Assembly (NCBI GenBank): GCA_036939755.1
Contig: JALLAZ010000343.1
Coordinates: 1 to 16,870, forward strand
DNA from: Stephanodiscus triporus
Taxonomy: Eukaryota > Bacillariophyta > Thalassiosirophyceae > Thalassiosirales > Thalassiosiraceae
Length of the DNA: 16,870 nt
Reading direction: 5' to 3'
The translations under genes and the position numbers were made by a program. A model generated the notes under the pieces. The model saw only the letters and a program-made list of their open reading frames with translations, was not told the origin of the DNA and did no database searches. Below are positions 9,502 to 16,870 of this stretch, in pieces. Positions within the stretch are counted from its first letter, which is position 1; every line of letters begins with the position of its first letter.

Positions 9502-10101
9502 GCTCTTTGGGGCGAATAAACTTAACTCCTGGGACTGCGAATCAAGTGATGGGGGCAGCATTAAGAATCAAATATCATGCAGTCTAGCAAACAACAGCTT
9601 TTGTCATTCGACATTCACAAATGATAGGCACTCCTAAAATCATAGACCCTTAAATGGTCAAACCAAACTTGCTAGAACTTTCTCTCACGTAGTATTGTTT
9701 TACGGTAACGTAAGAACTGCCCTCTATTTTGCGATGAAATTGACGATGTAAAAAATAATGAATCCTCCCATTGCATCGCATTTGTTATGCACCAAGTGCT
9801 ACTACTTCCTGAAATAATGACCTTAGGCTCAAGGAGTGGTAGATGATGCACTTTTGTGACTGTTTCAAGGGATCGGCCATGCAACTTGTGCGTTGCATAG
9901 GACTAGGCCACAAAACTTCAGCTAAACAATCACACTATGGTTATGGGCATTTTCCCCCCTGGGGCATTTAGTGTGTAGCTCACTCAGCTTTTTTTCAATC
10001 TTTGTACGAAGCCGAATCATCGGCAGTGGCAGCGTCCGTTGCTGCGTATATCATTGGTAAGATTGAAATGTAGTGGACAGAGATGGAAAAAGAATGACCA
10101 A
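9502..10101. other. Intergenic region, convergent 3' ends, no gene seen
   Basis: These 600 bp lie between the stop of the plus-strand sulfotransferase and the stop of the minus-strand zinc-finger gene, so both 3' untranslated regions fall here. An AATAAA word lies shortly after the sulfotransferase stop, near 9515. The longest frame (70 minus-strand codons, 9672-9884) has no recognisable motif and I treat it as chance. A short C run and a T run occur near 9954 and 9990. Confidence 0.55.
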
Positions 10102-10500
10102 CTAAGCACCATTACTTTTAGCTTCCAAACTATTCCTTATGGACGCAATGACACTGTTCACTTCATCTTTTATGCTCATCCTTGCAATAGCTTCGTGGTC
10201 GGTTTTAGTTGATAGAAACAGCAAATTATTTCCAGGTACTTCCGATGGTAATCTTGACTTCTCTATGCGCCCAGCCTTCCTCAATTCGTCTTTTGTCGCA
10301 GAAGTCAAGTGAGGGGTCGTATCGACGCGGCATTGACTCAAGATTCGGATTCTTTTTGACCCCAAGTAACCTTTTTGTTTACCACAGATGATGCAAAGTC
10401 TCTGCATTTTACCATTCTTTTCGAGGTTGATTTTTCCACACACTCTGCACTGCCAAGTATTGTCCACATCGCTATTTGCACACATTTCAGAATTATCCAT
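10102..10500 (-). CDS. Small RanBP2-like zinc-finger protein
   Basis: Frame of 132 residues from ATG (10498-10500) to TAG. The N-terminus holds one zinc-finger-like module, W16-x-C18-x2-C21-x3-N25, then C36-x2-C39, with WQCRVCGKINLE and CIICGKQKGY. The Trp, the Asn after the first CxxC and the two CxxC pairs match RanBP2-type fingers, which bind RNA or ubiquitin; the spacing between the pairs is 14 residues against about 10 usually, so it may be a divergent relative. The remainder is charged, with KDELRKAGRIEKSR near 70-83 and a C-terminal helix with MSIKDEVNSVIASIRNSL, and has no recognised domain. It could be the last exon of a longer gene, but the ATG is convincing. The target is unknown. 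Confidence 0.62.
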   Translation of the reverse strand: MDNSEMCANSDVDNTWQCRVCGKINLEKNGKMQRLCIICGKQKGYLGSKRIRILSQCRVDTTPHLTSATKDELRKAGRIEKSRLPSEVPGNNLLFLSTKTDHEAIARMSIKDEVNSVIASIRNSLEAKSNGA

Positions 10501-10689
10501 TCCGAAGACCTAATATGGGAGAAGTATCGTTTGGCTAATTAGAAGAGAGGGTAAATAAGTGAAAGTTTTTTTTATGAAACTTGTGAAATAATATCGTATT
10601 TACTAAAAATGCCGACGGCTAATTAGGGTCTAAATAATTATGTGGCTTAGCTTATTAGATTAGTAATGACTAATGTATTTCTCAGGAAT
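10501..10689. other. AT-rich intergenic segment
   Basis: This is the upstream region of the minus-strand zinc-finger gene. It is AT-rich, with a T run near 10566-10573 and several TTAGATTAG/CTAATTAG-like words around 10535-10545 and 10615-10675. No gene or RNA is recognised. It presumably holds the zinc-finger promoter. Confidence 0.4.
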
Positions 10690-10939
10690 TCATTGACGAA
10701 TAATTTCCTGAGCCCTCTCGCTCTTTTCCTGACTCAATGGATAAGCCTTTTTCGCATACTGTACTTGCTTTGCCATAGCTTCGAGTACCTGGAGGTTTGA
10801 GTGGAGTGAAACACCTGTGCACGATTTCCCTCATCACGCCCTGACAGCCATCGAAGAACTTATTTGAGAGCCTGGAGTCTGATCCAACACGTAGTATTGC
10901 GTAAGATGAAGGGGAACAATACTCAACCCAGCGGGTGAA
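10690..10939 (-). pseudogene. Possible frameshifted coding relic or unannotated exon
   Basis: On the minus strand, one frame open from 10939 reads a protein-like stretch including SRLSNKFFDGCQGVMREIVH and FTPLKPP. Near 10790-10797 the neighbouring frame takes over with LQVLEAMAKQVQYAKKAYPL and ends EIIRQ-stop at 10690-10692. Dropping one A in CTCAAACC would make the two stretches continuous, about 80 residues. The composition (amphipathic, mixed charge) is unlike the surrounding AT-rich noncoding DNA. I do not recognise the family, there is no upstream ATG in the first frame, and the CDK gene's 3' end lies just upstream. It may be a broken gene, an exon, or chance. Confidence 0.27.
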
Positions 10940-10981
10940 TCATAACATAAGAGATTCATCAAAAAGTAATGCCGTCGATTA

Positions 10982-11069
10982 ACCGCTTGCTCGTGCCCAT
11001 CGTCGTCATCCCACCGGGACCGTTTACCGCTTGCTCGTGCCCATCGTCGTCATCCCACCGTGACCGTTC
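10982..11069 (-). repeat. 44-bp tandem duplication across the CDK stop codon
   Basis: Two nearly identical 44-bp copies lie at 10982-11025 and 11026-11069, each beginning ACCGCTTGCTCGTGCCCATC on the plus strand; about two bases differ near the ends. The right copy encodes the last residues of the CDK ([11 protein letters not shown]). The stop codon TAA (11024-11026) sits on the junction between the copies, so it exists because of the duplication. Since 44 is not a multiple of three, the left copy is out of frame. Confidence 0.9.
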
Positions 11070-12457
11070 GAGCCGCTCCCATTGGAACTGCCAGTCCCGC
11101 CGCCCGCCATATCGTAAAAGAACGGGTGTTTCAGAGCGTCGTTCGCAGTGATGCGCCGCGCCGGATCGTACTGGAGCATTTTCGACAGCAAATCCACGCC
11201 CGTGGCGTCCAACGTCGGGACGAGGCCCGCGAATCCGTTCGGCGGGGGAGGGTACCGCGGAAGGTTGGGATGGTACTCCGGCAGGTCGACTATGCCGGGG
11301 TAGTCGGCGTGGGACGGCGTACCGAGCAGGCGGAAGATGCGCTCTAGCTGGTCCCCCTCCGACGTCCCGGCGATGAGCGGCCGTCCGTTCACCATCTCCG
11401 CGAATATGCACCCCACGCTCCAGATGTCCACCGGCGTGCTGTACCGCCGCGAGCCCATGAGCACGTCAGGCGCACGATACCACAGCGTCACGACCTCGTG
11501 CGTGTACGACCGAACGGGGATCCCGAACGCCCGGGCGAGGCCGAAGTCCGCGAGCTTCAGCTGCCCCTCCCGATTGATCAGCAAATTGGGAGGTTTCAGA
11601 TCCCTGTGCAGTACCCTGTGATGATGACAGTACGCCACGCCCATCAATAATTGGTACAGGAAACTTTTCATGATCGGCAGTTCCAATCCTAGGGAGAGAG
11701 AGGCATCGACGACGAGTCGTCGAGATCGGATTAATGCCAATTGAAGAGATCACGCATATGCCACATATCGCAATAGGAGCTCTCACCCGTATCGCATACA
11801 TCCAAATACTTTTTCAAGTCCTGGTCGAGGAATTCGAAGACGAGAGTTAGCTTCTTCTCGGTATGGACCACGTCGTACAGGCGGACGATGTTGGGGTGCT
11901 GGAGTTCTTTCAGACTGGAATGCACAAGAGCATAATGATCAAGGGGCAAGCGGCAGTCATGAGAAAACATGCAACGTTAAGCGAAACACGAGATCCGAGA
12001 TCAACACCCATACTAGCTCGGTCGTCTAAAGGCCTCCTCCTCCGTCCACGCCAAGGACGCAGTCAACGCGCGCATCCAGCTTCCCTCTCGTCCCAGCCAG
12101 CGTCCCGTCGATCCCCTCCCCGTCGTTGGACAATCCCAGAGGGAGGTGTGACGCGGCGCAGAAACTACTATGATGCCTCGCCAAGATAAGCGGAGCCCCC
12201 CCCCCCCCATTTTGACGCGCACGGATGGGGGGGGGGGGGGGAAGGGCGAAACGCCACAAAATAACACAAAACGCAACGCAATCAATCGGAACTCACAGAC
12301 TAATCTCTCTTATGGCGGTGCTGGGGATGCCCTCGTCCTCGGCCTCGAGACGGATCTTCTTAAGCGCGACGATTTCCCCCGACACCCGATCCTTGGCCTT
12401 GTAAACGACGCCGTAGGTGCCCTCCCCGATCTTTTCCATTTTCTGATATCGTTCCAT
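11024..12457 (-). CDS. CDKA1: PSTAIRE cyclin-dependent kinase (CDKA/CDC2 class), three exons
   Basis: Exons on the minus strand are 12457-12297, 11914-11787 and 11688-11024; the product has 317 residues. Donors are GTGAGT and GTGAGA, acceptors TTCCAG and CCCTAG; joins give ISL-LKEL and DTG-LELP. It is a Ser/Thr kinase that with a cyclin drives the cell cycle. Seen: glycine loop GEGTYG with inhibitory-site Thr14 and Tyr15, Lys33, PSTAIRE helix (45-51), HRDLKPPN (124-131, usually KPQN), DFG (144-146), activation loop with [13 protein letters not shown], where Thr159 corresponds to the activating threonine, and [12 protein letters not shown]. Length matches CDK1 (about 300) plus a Gly/Ser/Asn-rich tail of about 25 residues ending at a duplication-created stop. 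CDKA1 is used as the usual name of the PSTAIRE class in diatoms; orthology is not proved. Confidence 0.94.
11915..12296 (-). other. Large CDK intron with a poly-C/poly-G foldback
   Basis: This 382-nt intron separates the PSTAIRE exon from the next exon and is far longer than the other seven introns inferred here (70-138 nt). On the plus strand it contains C13 (12196-12208), an 18-nt spacer, then G15 (12227-12241), able to fold into a hairpin of up to 13 G-C pairs in DNA or in the transcript. No gene is recognised inside; open frames in it are attributable to its GC-rich composition. Confidence 0.85.
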
Positions 12458-12900
12458 GATTGATATGAAATTCGAGCGCGCGAGGTGAGGCGATTTATTT
12501 CGCTCAACGATGATTACAGGCGGGCCGGTATCGTTTTTGTTCGTAATAAGTAATAGGAGTAGTGTGTGCATGCAGTCGTTCGTTGCCTGTGTACCATCAG
12601 AATCTTCATTGAGAGTGTATCGTATGAATCTGATATCCGTTCGGATTATTTTTTTTCTCAGGCCGCCAGCTGGTGTGGCGTGACACAGAGAATAGTAGCA
12701 GTGGTGCACTTTCGCCAACACACACACAACAACACAACAATCTACACCTATCTACCATACGCACCATTCAATTATGGTACTTGTCACGCGCCACAATGAA
12801 CGCCGTCAGAGAAGACAGATGCACTGAGCACAGATGCGATGAAGTGTAGAAATAGTAAATAATAAGCGAGTCAATCTACACCATTCTTCGCAAATAGAGA
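12458..12900. promoter_or_regulatory. Divergent intergenic region between CDK and DMT transporter
   Basis: These 443 bp separate the start codons of the minus-strand CDK and the plus-strand transporter and must carry both promoters. Near the CDK side there is a GCGCGC word (about 12475-12481). The middle has a T-rich run (12648-12656) and an ACACACAACAACACAACAA stretch (12721-12740). No gene is seen; the short frames in both directions lack motifs. No specific factor site can be named. Confidence 0.4.
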
Positions 12901-13110
12901 ATGGTTCATCTATCGAAGAAGAACGGAACAATCGTCGCCGTCTTGTCCGTCTCGTTGATAGCGCCGGCCACGTCGTTCGCGAGGTCATGTCGTCGTCCGA
13001 TATCGACGAGGGATCGCGAATGTCGGCGGCCGTCGACGTGGTCGATCCCCCTCGGTCTTTCCGTCACATCCAAGGACAGCGTCCTCGTCGCGGAGGAGAA
13101 GAGCGACTTG

Positions 13111-13141
<31 letters not shown>

Positions 13142-14445
13142 TGCGATCGAGGCCGCTCGATGCGCTTCGCGATCTCGCCGCCGACGGTCTGGAGGATATT
13201 CGCCGACTCGACGACGATGACGACAACGACGACGAGGACGACGCGCGCACGACGGAGGAACATCTTGGAGTCGCGCTGCACGACATCGCGATTACGGAGG
13301 GGGAAGTCGGGGGGAGGGTCGCTTCGTCGGGCGCCGTCGTCGTCGACGTCGACGTCGACGTCGACGGCGGCGGCGGCGGCGGCGGCCTCTTCTGGCGGGG
13401 CGTCGTCGTCGTCCTGTGCGCGCTCTGGGCGTCCAACTTCGCCTGCGCGAAGGTCGTGCTCGCCCAGCCGGGCGTCGATCCGTCCCTGTACGCCGTGGCC
13501 AGGTTCGCGCTCGCGGCGATTTCCCTCCTCCCGGGCACGATCAACGCCGCGTTGAACGGATCGATATCGTCCGAGACGGCGAGGGGGGCTCTCGTTTGCG
13601 GCTCGTGGGTGGCGTTCGGATACCTCGGCCAGACGGTGGGGCTGATGACCACGACGCCGAGCAGGGCGTGCGTGATATGCTCCCTGAATTGCATATTCGT
13701 CGCGATCGTCGCCGAGTTGACGAGGGTCGATTCCGCGAAGGGCAGGGGGTACGATTCCGACTTCGACCTTAGGAAGCTGATCCCGGCGTTGATCGCGGTC
13801 GCGGGCGTCGCGATCATCGAGCTCAAGGGCGCCGCCGGAAATCCCACGCTGGGGGACCTGATATGCTTCTCCCAGCCGATCGGATTCGGCATGGGATACC
13901 TTCAGCTTGAGGAGCTGATGAAGAAGGAACCCGCCGCCGCGCTGCCGGTGTCGGGGATCAAACTTGCCGTGGTGGCCTTGGCGGCGTGTCTGCTGTTCGA
14001 GGCGTCTCCCCACGTCGCCTCGGACTTGGCCACCGCCGGCGGCGTCGGCGCGGCGGCGGCGACGGCAGTCGAGGGGGCGAGGCAGTCATCCCTCCTCGGG
14101 GTACTTGGGGGATTCAAGTTGCCGGATTTCACGCCGATACTCTCGTCCCCCGTGGCATTGGGTGCCATCTGCTACACCGGCATCGTCACGACGTCCCTGG
14201 CATTGTGGGTCGAATCGATCGCCTTCCAACGCGTGAAGGCCACGGACGCGTCCGTCATACTGACGACGGAACCGTTGTTCGCGGCCGCGACGAGCGCCGT
14301 CCTGGTCGGGGAAAGGTTCGGTGTGTCGGACGCGATCGGCGCCTTTTTCATCGTCGGGGCGTGCATATATGCCATAAAAATGGAGGACTCGTCGAAAGAG
14401 GTTTGCTCCGAGGAGACGAAAATATGCGTCGTGGAGGAACTATGA
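12901..14445 (+). CDS. EamA/DMT-family transporter with plastid-type presequence
   Basis: Single-exon frame of 514 residues. Residues 1-25 form a hydrophobic signal peptide (IVAVLSVSLIAPATS) followed by FARSCRRP; ATS|FA resembles the ASAFAP cleavage motif with Phe at +1 that directs proteins to the complex plastids of diatoms. Residues 27-60 are Arg/Ser-rich like a transit peptide. Then follow Asp runs (70-79 and 104-114) and a VDVDVDVDGGGG linker. From about 166 there are around ten membrane spans in two EamA repeats: one from GVVVVLCALWASNFACAKV to about 308 and one from about 318 to 493, ending with the typical KATDASVILTTEPLFAA and LVGERFG motifs. DMT proteins export or exchange metabolites (sugar phosphates, amino acids, nucleotide sugars); the substrate is not evident. 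It is divergent from CDK and convergent with FluC, with 83 bp between stops. Very GC-rich coding. Confidence 0.88.
13336..13366 (+). repeat. Self-complementary GTCGAC/GACGTC hexamer repeat inside the transporter gene
   Basis: A run of alternating GTC and GAC triplets encodes VVVDVDVDVD in the linker before the first membrane span. Because GACGTC is a palindrome, the run can pair with itself and may be prone to slippage. It is followed directly by a GGC repeat encoding glycines. Confidence 0.75.
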
Positions 14446-14528
14446 GAACGGTCGACGATAGCTCGTGTAACATACATAATGTCTCGTTATTGGATTTGTG
14501 TTGACCAAATTATATGAATGTCCATTTG

Positions 14529-15101
14529 CTATTTATAAACGATTCGTTTGGCAAAGTTGAAGCCCGCAAACGCCGCCGCTATGCCTCCGACATTATTCAC
14601 GGCGACGTACGAAAATGCACGCGCCATATCGCCCCTGTTGAGCATGCCAAGAACATCCACAGAAAAGGTCGAAAAGGTTGTAAAGCTACCGCAAAATCCA
14701 ACGCCGGCCATGAGCCGAGTTCGAGGGCTAATGCCAATCCATTTTTTGTGGCCGTGATGCGATGCCTCGACTGTAGGAACTCCGGCGAGGAAGCCCAAGG
14801 CGAAGGATCCCATGATATTTATGCCAGCCGTGTGCCATCCGTTATAGTAAGACCAGCGAGGGTGTTCTTCGGCGATTTTGCGAGTCGCTGTAAGCCGCGG
14901 ACGGCGATGTATCGATGGATCGTTCCCATTTGAGTAATTACCCGAAGGAAGAAAAATGGAGGCAAGAAATAGTCGGCTTTCGAACGATCCCGAGCATCAT
15001 CCGAGAATTATCTACGCGCACGCACCTATGTTTCCGATTTGATGACGACATAGGGCACCGGTCACGGCACCGACGCCGATGAAAGCGGCGTCGGCCAACA
15101 T
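14529..15101 (-). CDS. crcB: Single-domain CrcB/FluC-type fluoride channel, two exons
   Basis: Exons on the minus strand are 15101-15026 and 14887-14529; the intron (138 nt) has donor GTGCGT and acceptor TTACAG. The product is 144 residues. It begins MLADAAFIGVGAVTGALCRH, the N-terminal GxG-GA-R helix of the family. The second exon carries WHTAGINIMGSFALGFLAG, with the pore-lining Asn and GSF, and GFCGSFTTFSTFSVD, the TTFSTF signature with the phenylalanines that line the fluoride path. Four membrane helices are expected. In bacteria these proteins form antiparallel dimers that expel fluoride. Length (about 125-145) matches the bacterial single-domain form rather than the tandem two-domain FEX of yeast and plants. 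No targeting peptide is visible. The frame stays open upstream to 15254 without an ATG, so an extra 5' exon cannot be excluded. Confidence 0.9.
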
Positions 15102-15340
15102 AATAAATTGTGAGCGGGGGCGCCGAAAGGAACTTAGCGGAATTCTGGCGGGAAACCACGTCGGGTCCTTGTCGGCGCGCGAAGCCGTGACTAAAGCGCC
15201 GACACAGCGCGGGCAATCAGAGAACAGGTCGTTGCTCCTTACCTTCCTCACCACATATAATATTCACTCGACTCTCTCTCTCTCCGTGCTCTGGTGTTGG
15301 TGTTTGTTGTTGTTGAGTAGTCGAACCAAATTGAACGCGG
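15102..15340. promoter_or_regulatory. Shared divergent promoter region of FluC and PsbQ-like genes
   Basis: Both start codons face away from this 239-bp gap. Near the PsbQ side lies an AT-rich ATATAATATT stretch (about 15255-15265) followed by a CT repeat (CTCTCTCTCTC, about 15273-15284), which looks like a TATA-like element and pyrimidine-rich transcription start region. These assignments are inferred from composition and position only. Confidence 0.4.
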
Positions 15341-16274
15341 ATGGGGTCGTCTCTCCGCAGGTTGTTTATTATTGCAATCATTTCTTCCATCTTCACGACA
15401 ACTTCTCTTGCGTTGTCGCTGAGACTCCAAGGAACCACGCGGAGGAAATGGCTTTCAGAATCGATGTCGAAAGTTCAGGCGGCCGGCCTTGCGTTTCTCC
15501 CGGCATCACATGCCATTGCCGTTGACGGATATGAAAACCCAAATTTACCAGCTTCGCCCGAAGAAAAATGTGAGCACTGTTGTGACCACCTCTGATTGAA
15601 TATTATGTTCTTCAGATTTCTTGTGACGTCGTCTGCATGCATACCTAACGACGACCATGGTTCATCTAAAAACATTGAATTGCGACAGCTGGTCTAGTAG
15701 TCCTACGTGTCGCTGAAGTGGCTCAATTCCAGGAGAAGATCCTTCGTGCCATTCTAAACGGCGATTTGACCGATGTGGTTGTAACGCCACAGCAAATGTG
15801 AGTCTTACTTGTAATCAAACATTTCGTTGTCCGCCGTCCTCTGAACTACTAGTTGCCACTTATGATGAATGCGTGCCATTAAAATTGTGGAGCAGTGTCT
15901 TCGGTACACAAATATTACTCAGAAATTCCAACATTGCAGGACAAATGAAATTCATGATTGACAATGACATACCAGTAAAGAGCCGGCGGGAAGCTGCGAT
16001 AAAGGCAGCAAACTGCATGAACGCATTGCAAAAGGTTTCGAGTACTGCAGCAAAAGTGGAGAGTGCGCTCGGCCCTGCCGATTACGAAGAGCTTGCAAAT
16101 TTGTACAGATTAGTGCGGGTAGAGCTGAAATCATTGTTTGATTTGCTGCCCACCAAAGAGAAAGAAAAATACTATGGATATTTCGTCGCAGTGACTGAAT
16201 ATGAAAAGAAAATTGCCGAAGGCGTATACAACCCTGACCTAGATGGTGTTCTTTCATTCAACTATGATAAATAA
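15341..16274 (+). CDS. PSBQ: PsbQ-like oxygen-evolving complex protein, three exons
   Basis: Exons 15341-15569, 15689-15797 and 15896-16274 encode 238 residues. Introns are 119 nt (GTGAGC/GACAG) and 98 nt (GTGAGT/GAGCAG); phases agree and the total is divisible by three. The presequence has three parts: signal peptide ([18 protein letters not shown], 9-26), a short basic segment with twin arginines (RRKW, 34-37), and a hydrophobic stretch ending ASHAIA at residue 60, the Ala-x-Ala lumen-processing site. That predicts transport through the complex plastid membranes and Tat export to the thylakoid lumen. The mature part is a helical bundle, with [30 protein letters not shown] and a C-terminal [15 protein letters not shown] segment typical of algal PsbQ-type subunits, which stabilise the photosystem II manganese cluster region. 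An AATAAA word overlaps the stop. Family assignment rests on targeting and general similarity. Confidence 0.83.
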
Positions 16275-16611
16275 ATCGTAACAAGATGTCAACCTTGGCT
16301 TGAAAGATAATATCAACTTCTGTGTAACATCAACCACAGATTGTTATTGCGTTCCACATAATATTTCCTACATGAGCCTGTTACATAAGCGAAGTTGATC
16401 TTTTTCTGAATAGAAATGCGAGCATAGATTAGCTTCAATTATTAAAAAGTATTCACCCATGAGTATCTTTTGATAAAGAGAGAGGTCATTGGTATGAATC
16501 CTGATCAGTGAAAACCATTGAACGCCTCACAAGTCACAAGGCATGCTAAAACTCACCCTGATATTGTAAGAGATGTGTTTTGTACAAGTCGCAGGATGTC
16601 CTCTACGTCAC
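16275..16611. other. Downstream intergenic region, nothing recognised
   Basis: AT-rich sequence after the PsbQ-like gene, presumably its 3' untranslated region and spacer. No frame with recognisable motifs and no RNA gene is seen. Confidence 0.5.
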
Positions 16612-16731
16612 ATCTGGGACACAACTCTGCACGAAAGTGCAAATCTGCGAGTCTGCGAGTCTACGAGTGAGAAAGAGAGAAAAGTCGCAGACTCGCAGCA
16701 AGTGAGCTCGCAGTATGAAAATCTGGGACAC
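16612..16731. mobile_element. Small foldback element flanked by 11-bp direct repeats
   Basis: ATCTGGGACAC occurs at 16612-16622 and again at 16721-16731. Between them lie 14-bp perfect inverted arms, CTGCGAGTCTGCGA at 16645-16658 and its complement at 16685-16698, around a 26-nt purine-rich loop (GAGAAAGAGAGAAAAG). Partial extra copies of GCGAGTCT/GACTCGC are adjacent. The structure resembles a MITE-like foldback, but the direct repeats are long for a target duplication, so a simple local repeat is also possible. Confidence 0.4.
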
Positions 16732-16815
16732 GCTAATTAGAGTAGATGGCAGGGATCGGAGGAGTGTAAGAAGCTGCTTCTTCTTTTTGAATTTCAATAC
16801 GAATTCCTACAGCTA

Positions 16816-16870
16816 CCCACATCTCTCCCACATCCCATCCCACAACTCCGACACCCCACATCTCTCCCAC
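16816..16870. repeat. Start of a 39-bp tandem repeat at the right edge
   Basis: CCCACATCTCTCCCAC occurs at 16816-16831 and again at 16855-16870, a period of 39 bp, in a C/A-rich, G-poor stretch (CCCACATCCCATCCCACAAC). The window ends inside the second copy, so the array's length is unknown. Confidence 0.65.

Noticed and set aside
9672..9884. 70-codon minus-strand frame between sulfotransferase and zinc-finger genes
   Set aside because: It has no motif, domain or coding-like composition and lies where two 3' untranslated regions converge.
12906..13892. Antisense frames of 328 and 342 codons over the transporter gene
   Set aside because: They mirror GAC/GTC-rich coding sequence, giving low-complexity Ser/Arg/Val runs; the sense strand has a full EamA protein.
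14888..14979. Other acceptors for the FluC second exon
   Set aside because: The AG ending at about 14979 leads to a stop in the wrong frame, and a join at GGTAAT would need a CG acceptor; TTACAG at 14888 gives the right phase.
15102..15254. 51-residue N-terminal extension of FluC beginning at 15254
   Set aside because: The start would be GTG; the ATG at 15099-15101 begins exactly at the family's usual N-terminus.

Overview
The window looks like nuclear DNA from a photosynthetic stramenopile, most likely a diatom. Several things support this. Genes sit on both strands and carry short GT-AG introns (70-138 nt, with one of 382 nt). A nucleus-encoded PsbQ-like lumen protein has a presequence that reads as signal peptide, transit peptide and twin-arginine lumen signal, as expected for a plastid of secondary origin. 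A DMT transporter starts with a signal peptide ending in an ASAFAP-like motif. There is also a PSTAIRE-type cyclin-dependent kinase. The species cannot be named from the sequence alone.

Layout. Positions 1 to about 1460 hold a satellite-like array of roughly 200-bp units arranged as a three-unit higher-order repeat; it runs off the left edge. Positions 1460-2360 have no intact gene, only weak traces of decayed coding sequence, including a possible Ty3/gypsy-like integrase scrap. Then come eight genes: a minus-strand UPF0696/Bles03 (DUF1917) protein (2363-4060); a head-to-head plus-strand gene of two exons for an unrecognised 958-residue protein (4301-7261); a three-exon type II membrane sulfotransferase (7492-9501); a small minus-strand zinc-finger protein (10102-10500); a three-exon minus-strand CDK of the CDKA/CDC2 class (11024-12457); a divergent plus-strand EamA/DMT transporter (12901-14445); a two-exon minus-strand single-domain CrcB/FluC fluoride channel (14529-15101); and a divergent three-exon PsbQ-like gene (15341-16274). 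The right end holds a small inverted-repeat element and the start of a 39-bp tandem repeat.

The genes do not form a pathway. They cover cell-cycle control, secretory-pathway sulfation, probable plastid transport, fluoride export and photosystem II. Several are arranged as divergent pairs sharing short intergenic regions: 2363-4060 with 4301-7261, CDK with DMT, and FluC with PsbQ. The CDK-DMT block is visibly much richer in G+C than its flanks.

Six open stretches that look like separate or truncated reading frames were joined into multi-exon genes because donor, acceptor and phase agree and the joined protein restores family motifs; for example, the sulfotransferase PAPS-binding loop is split exactly across an intron. 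The points most worth checking are the higher-order satellite, the single-domain intron-containing fluoride channel, a 44-bp duplication that sets the CDK C-terminus, a possible overlooked frameshifted coding relic at 10690-10939, and the poly-C/poly-G hairpin in the large CDK intron.
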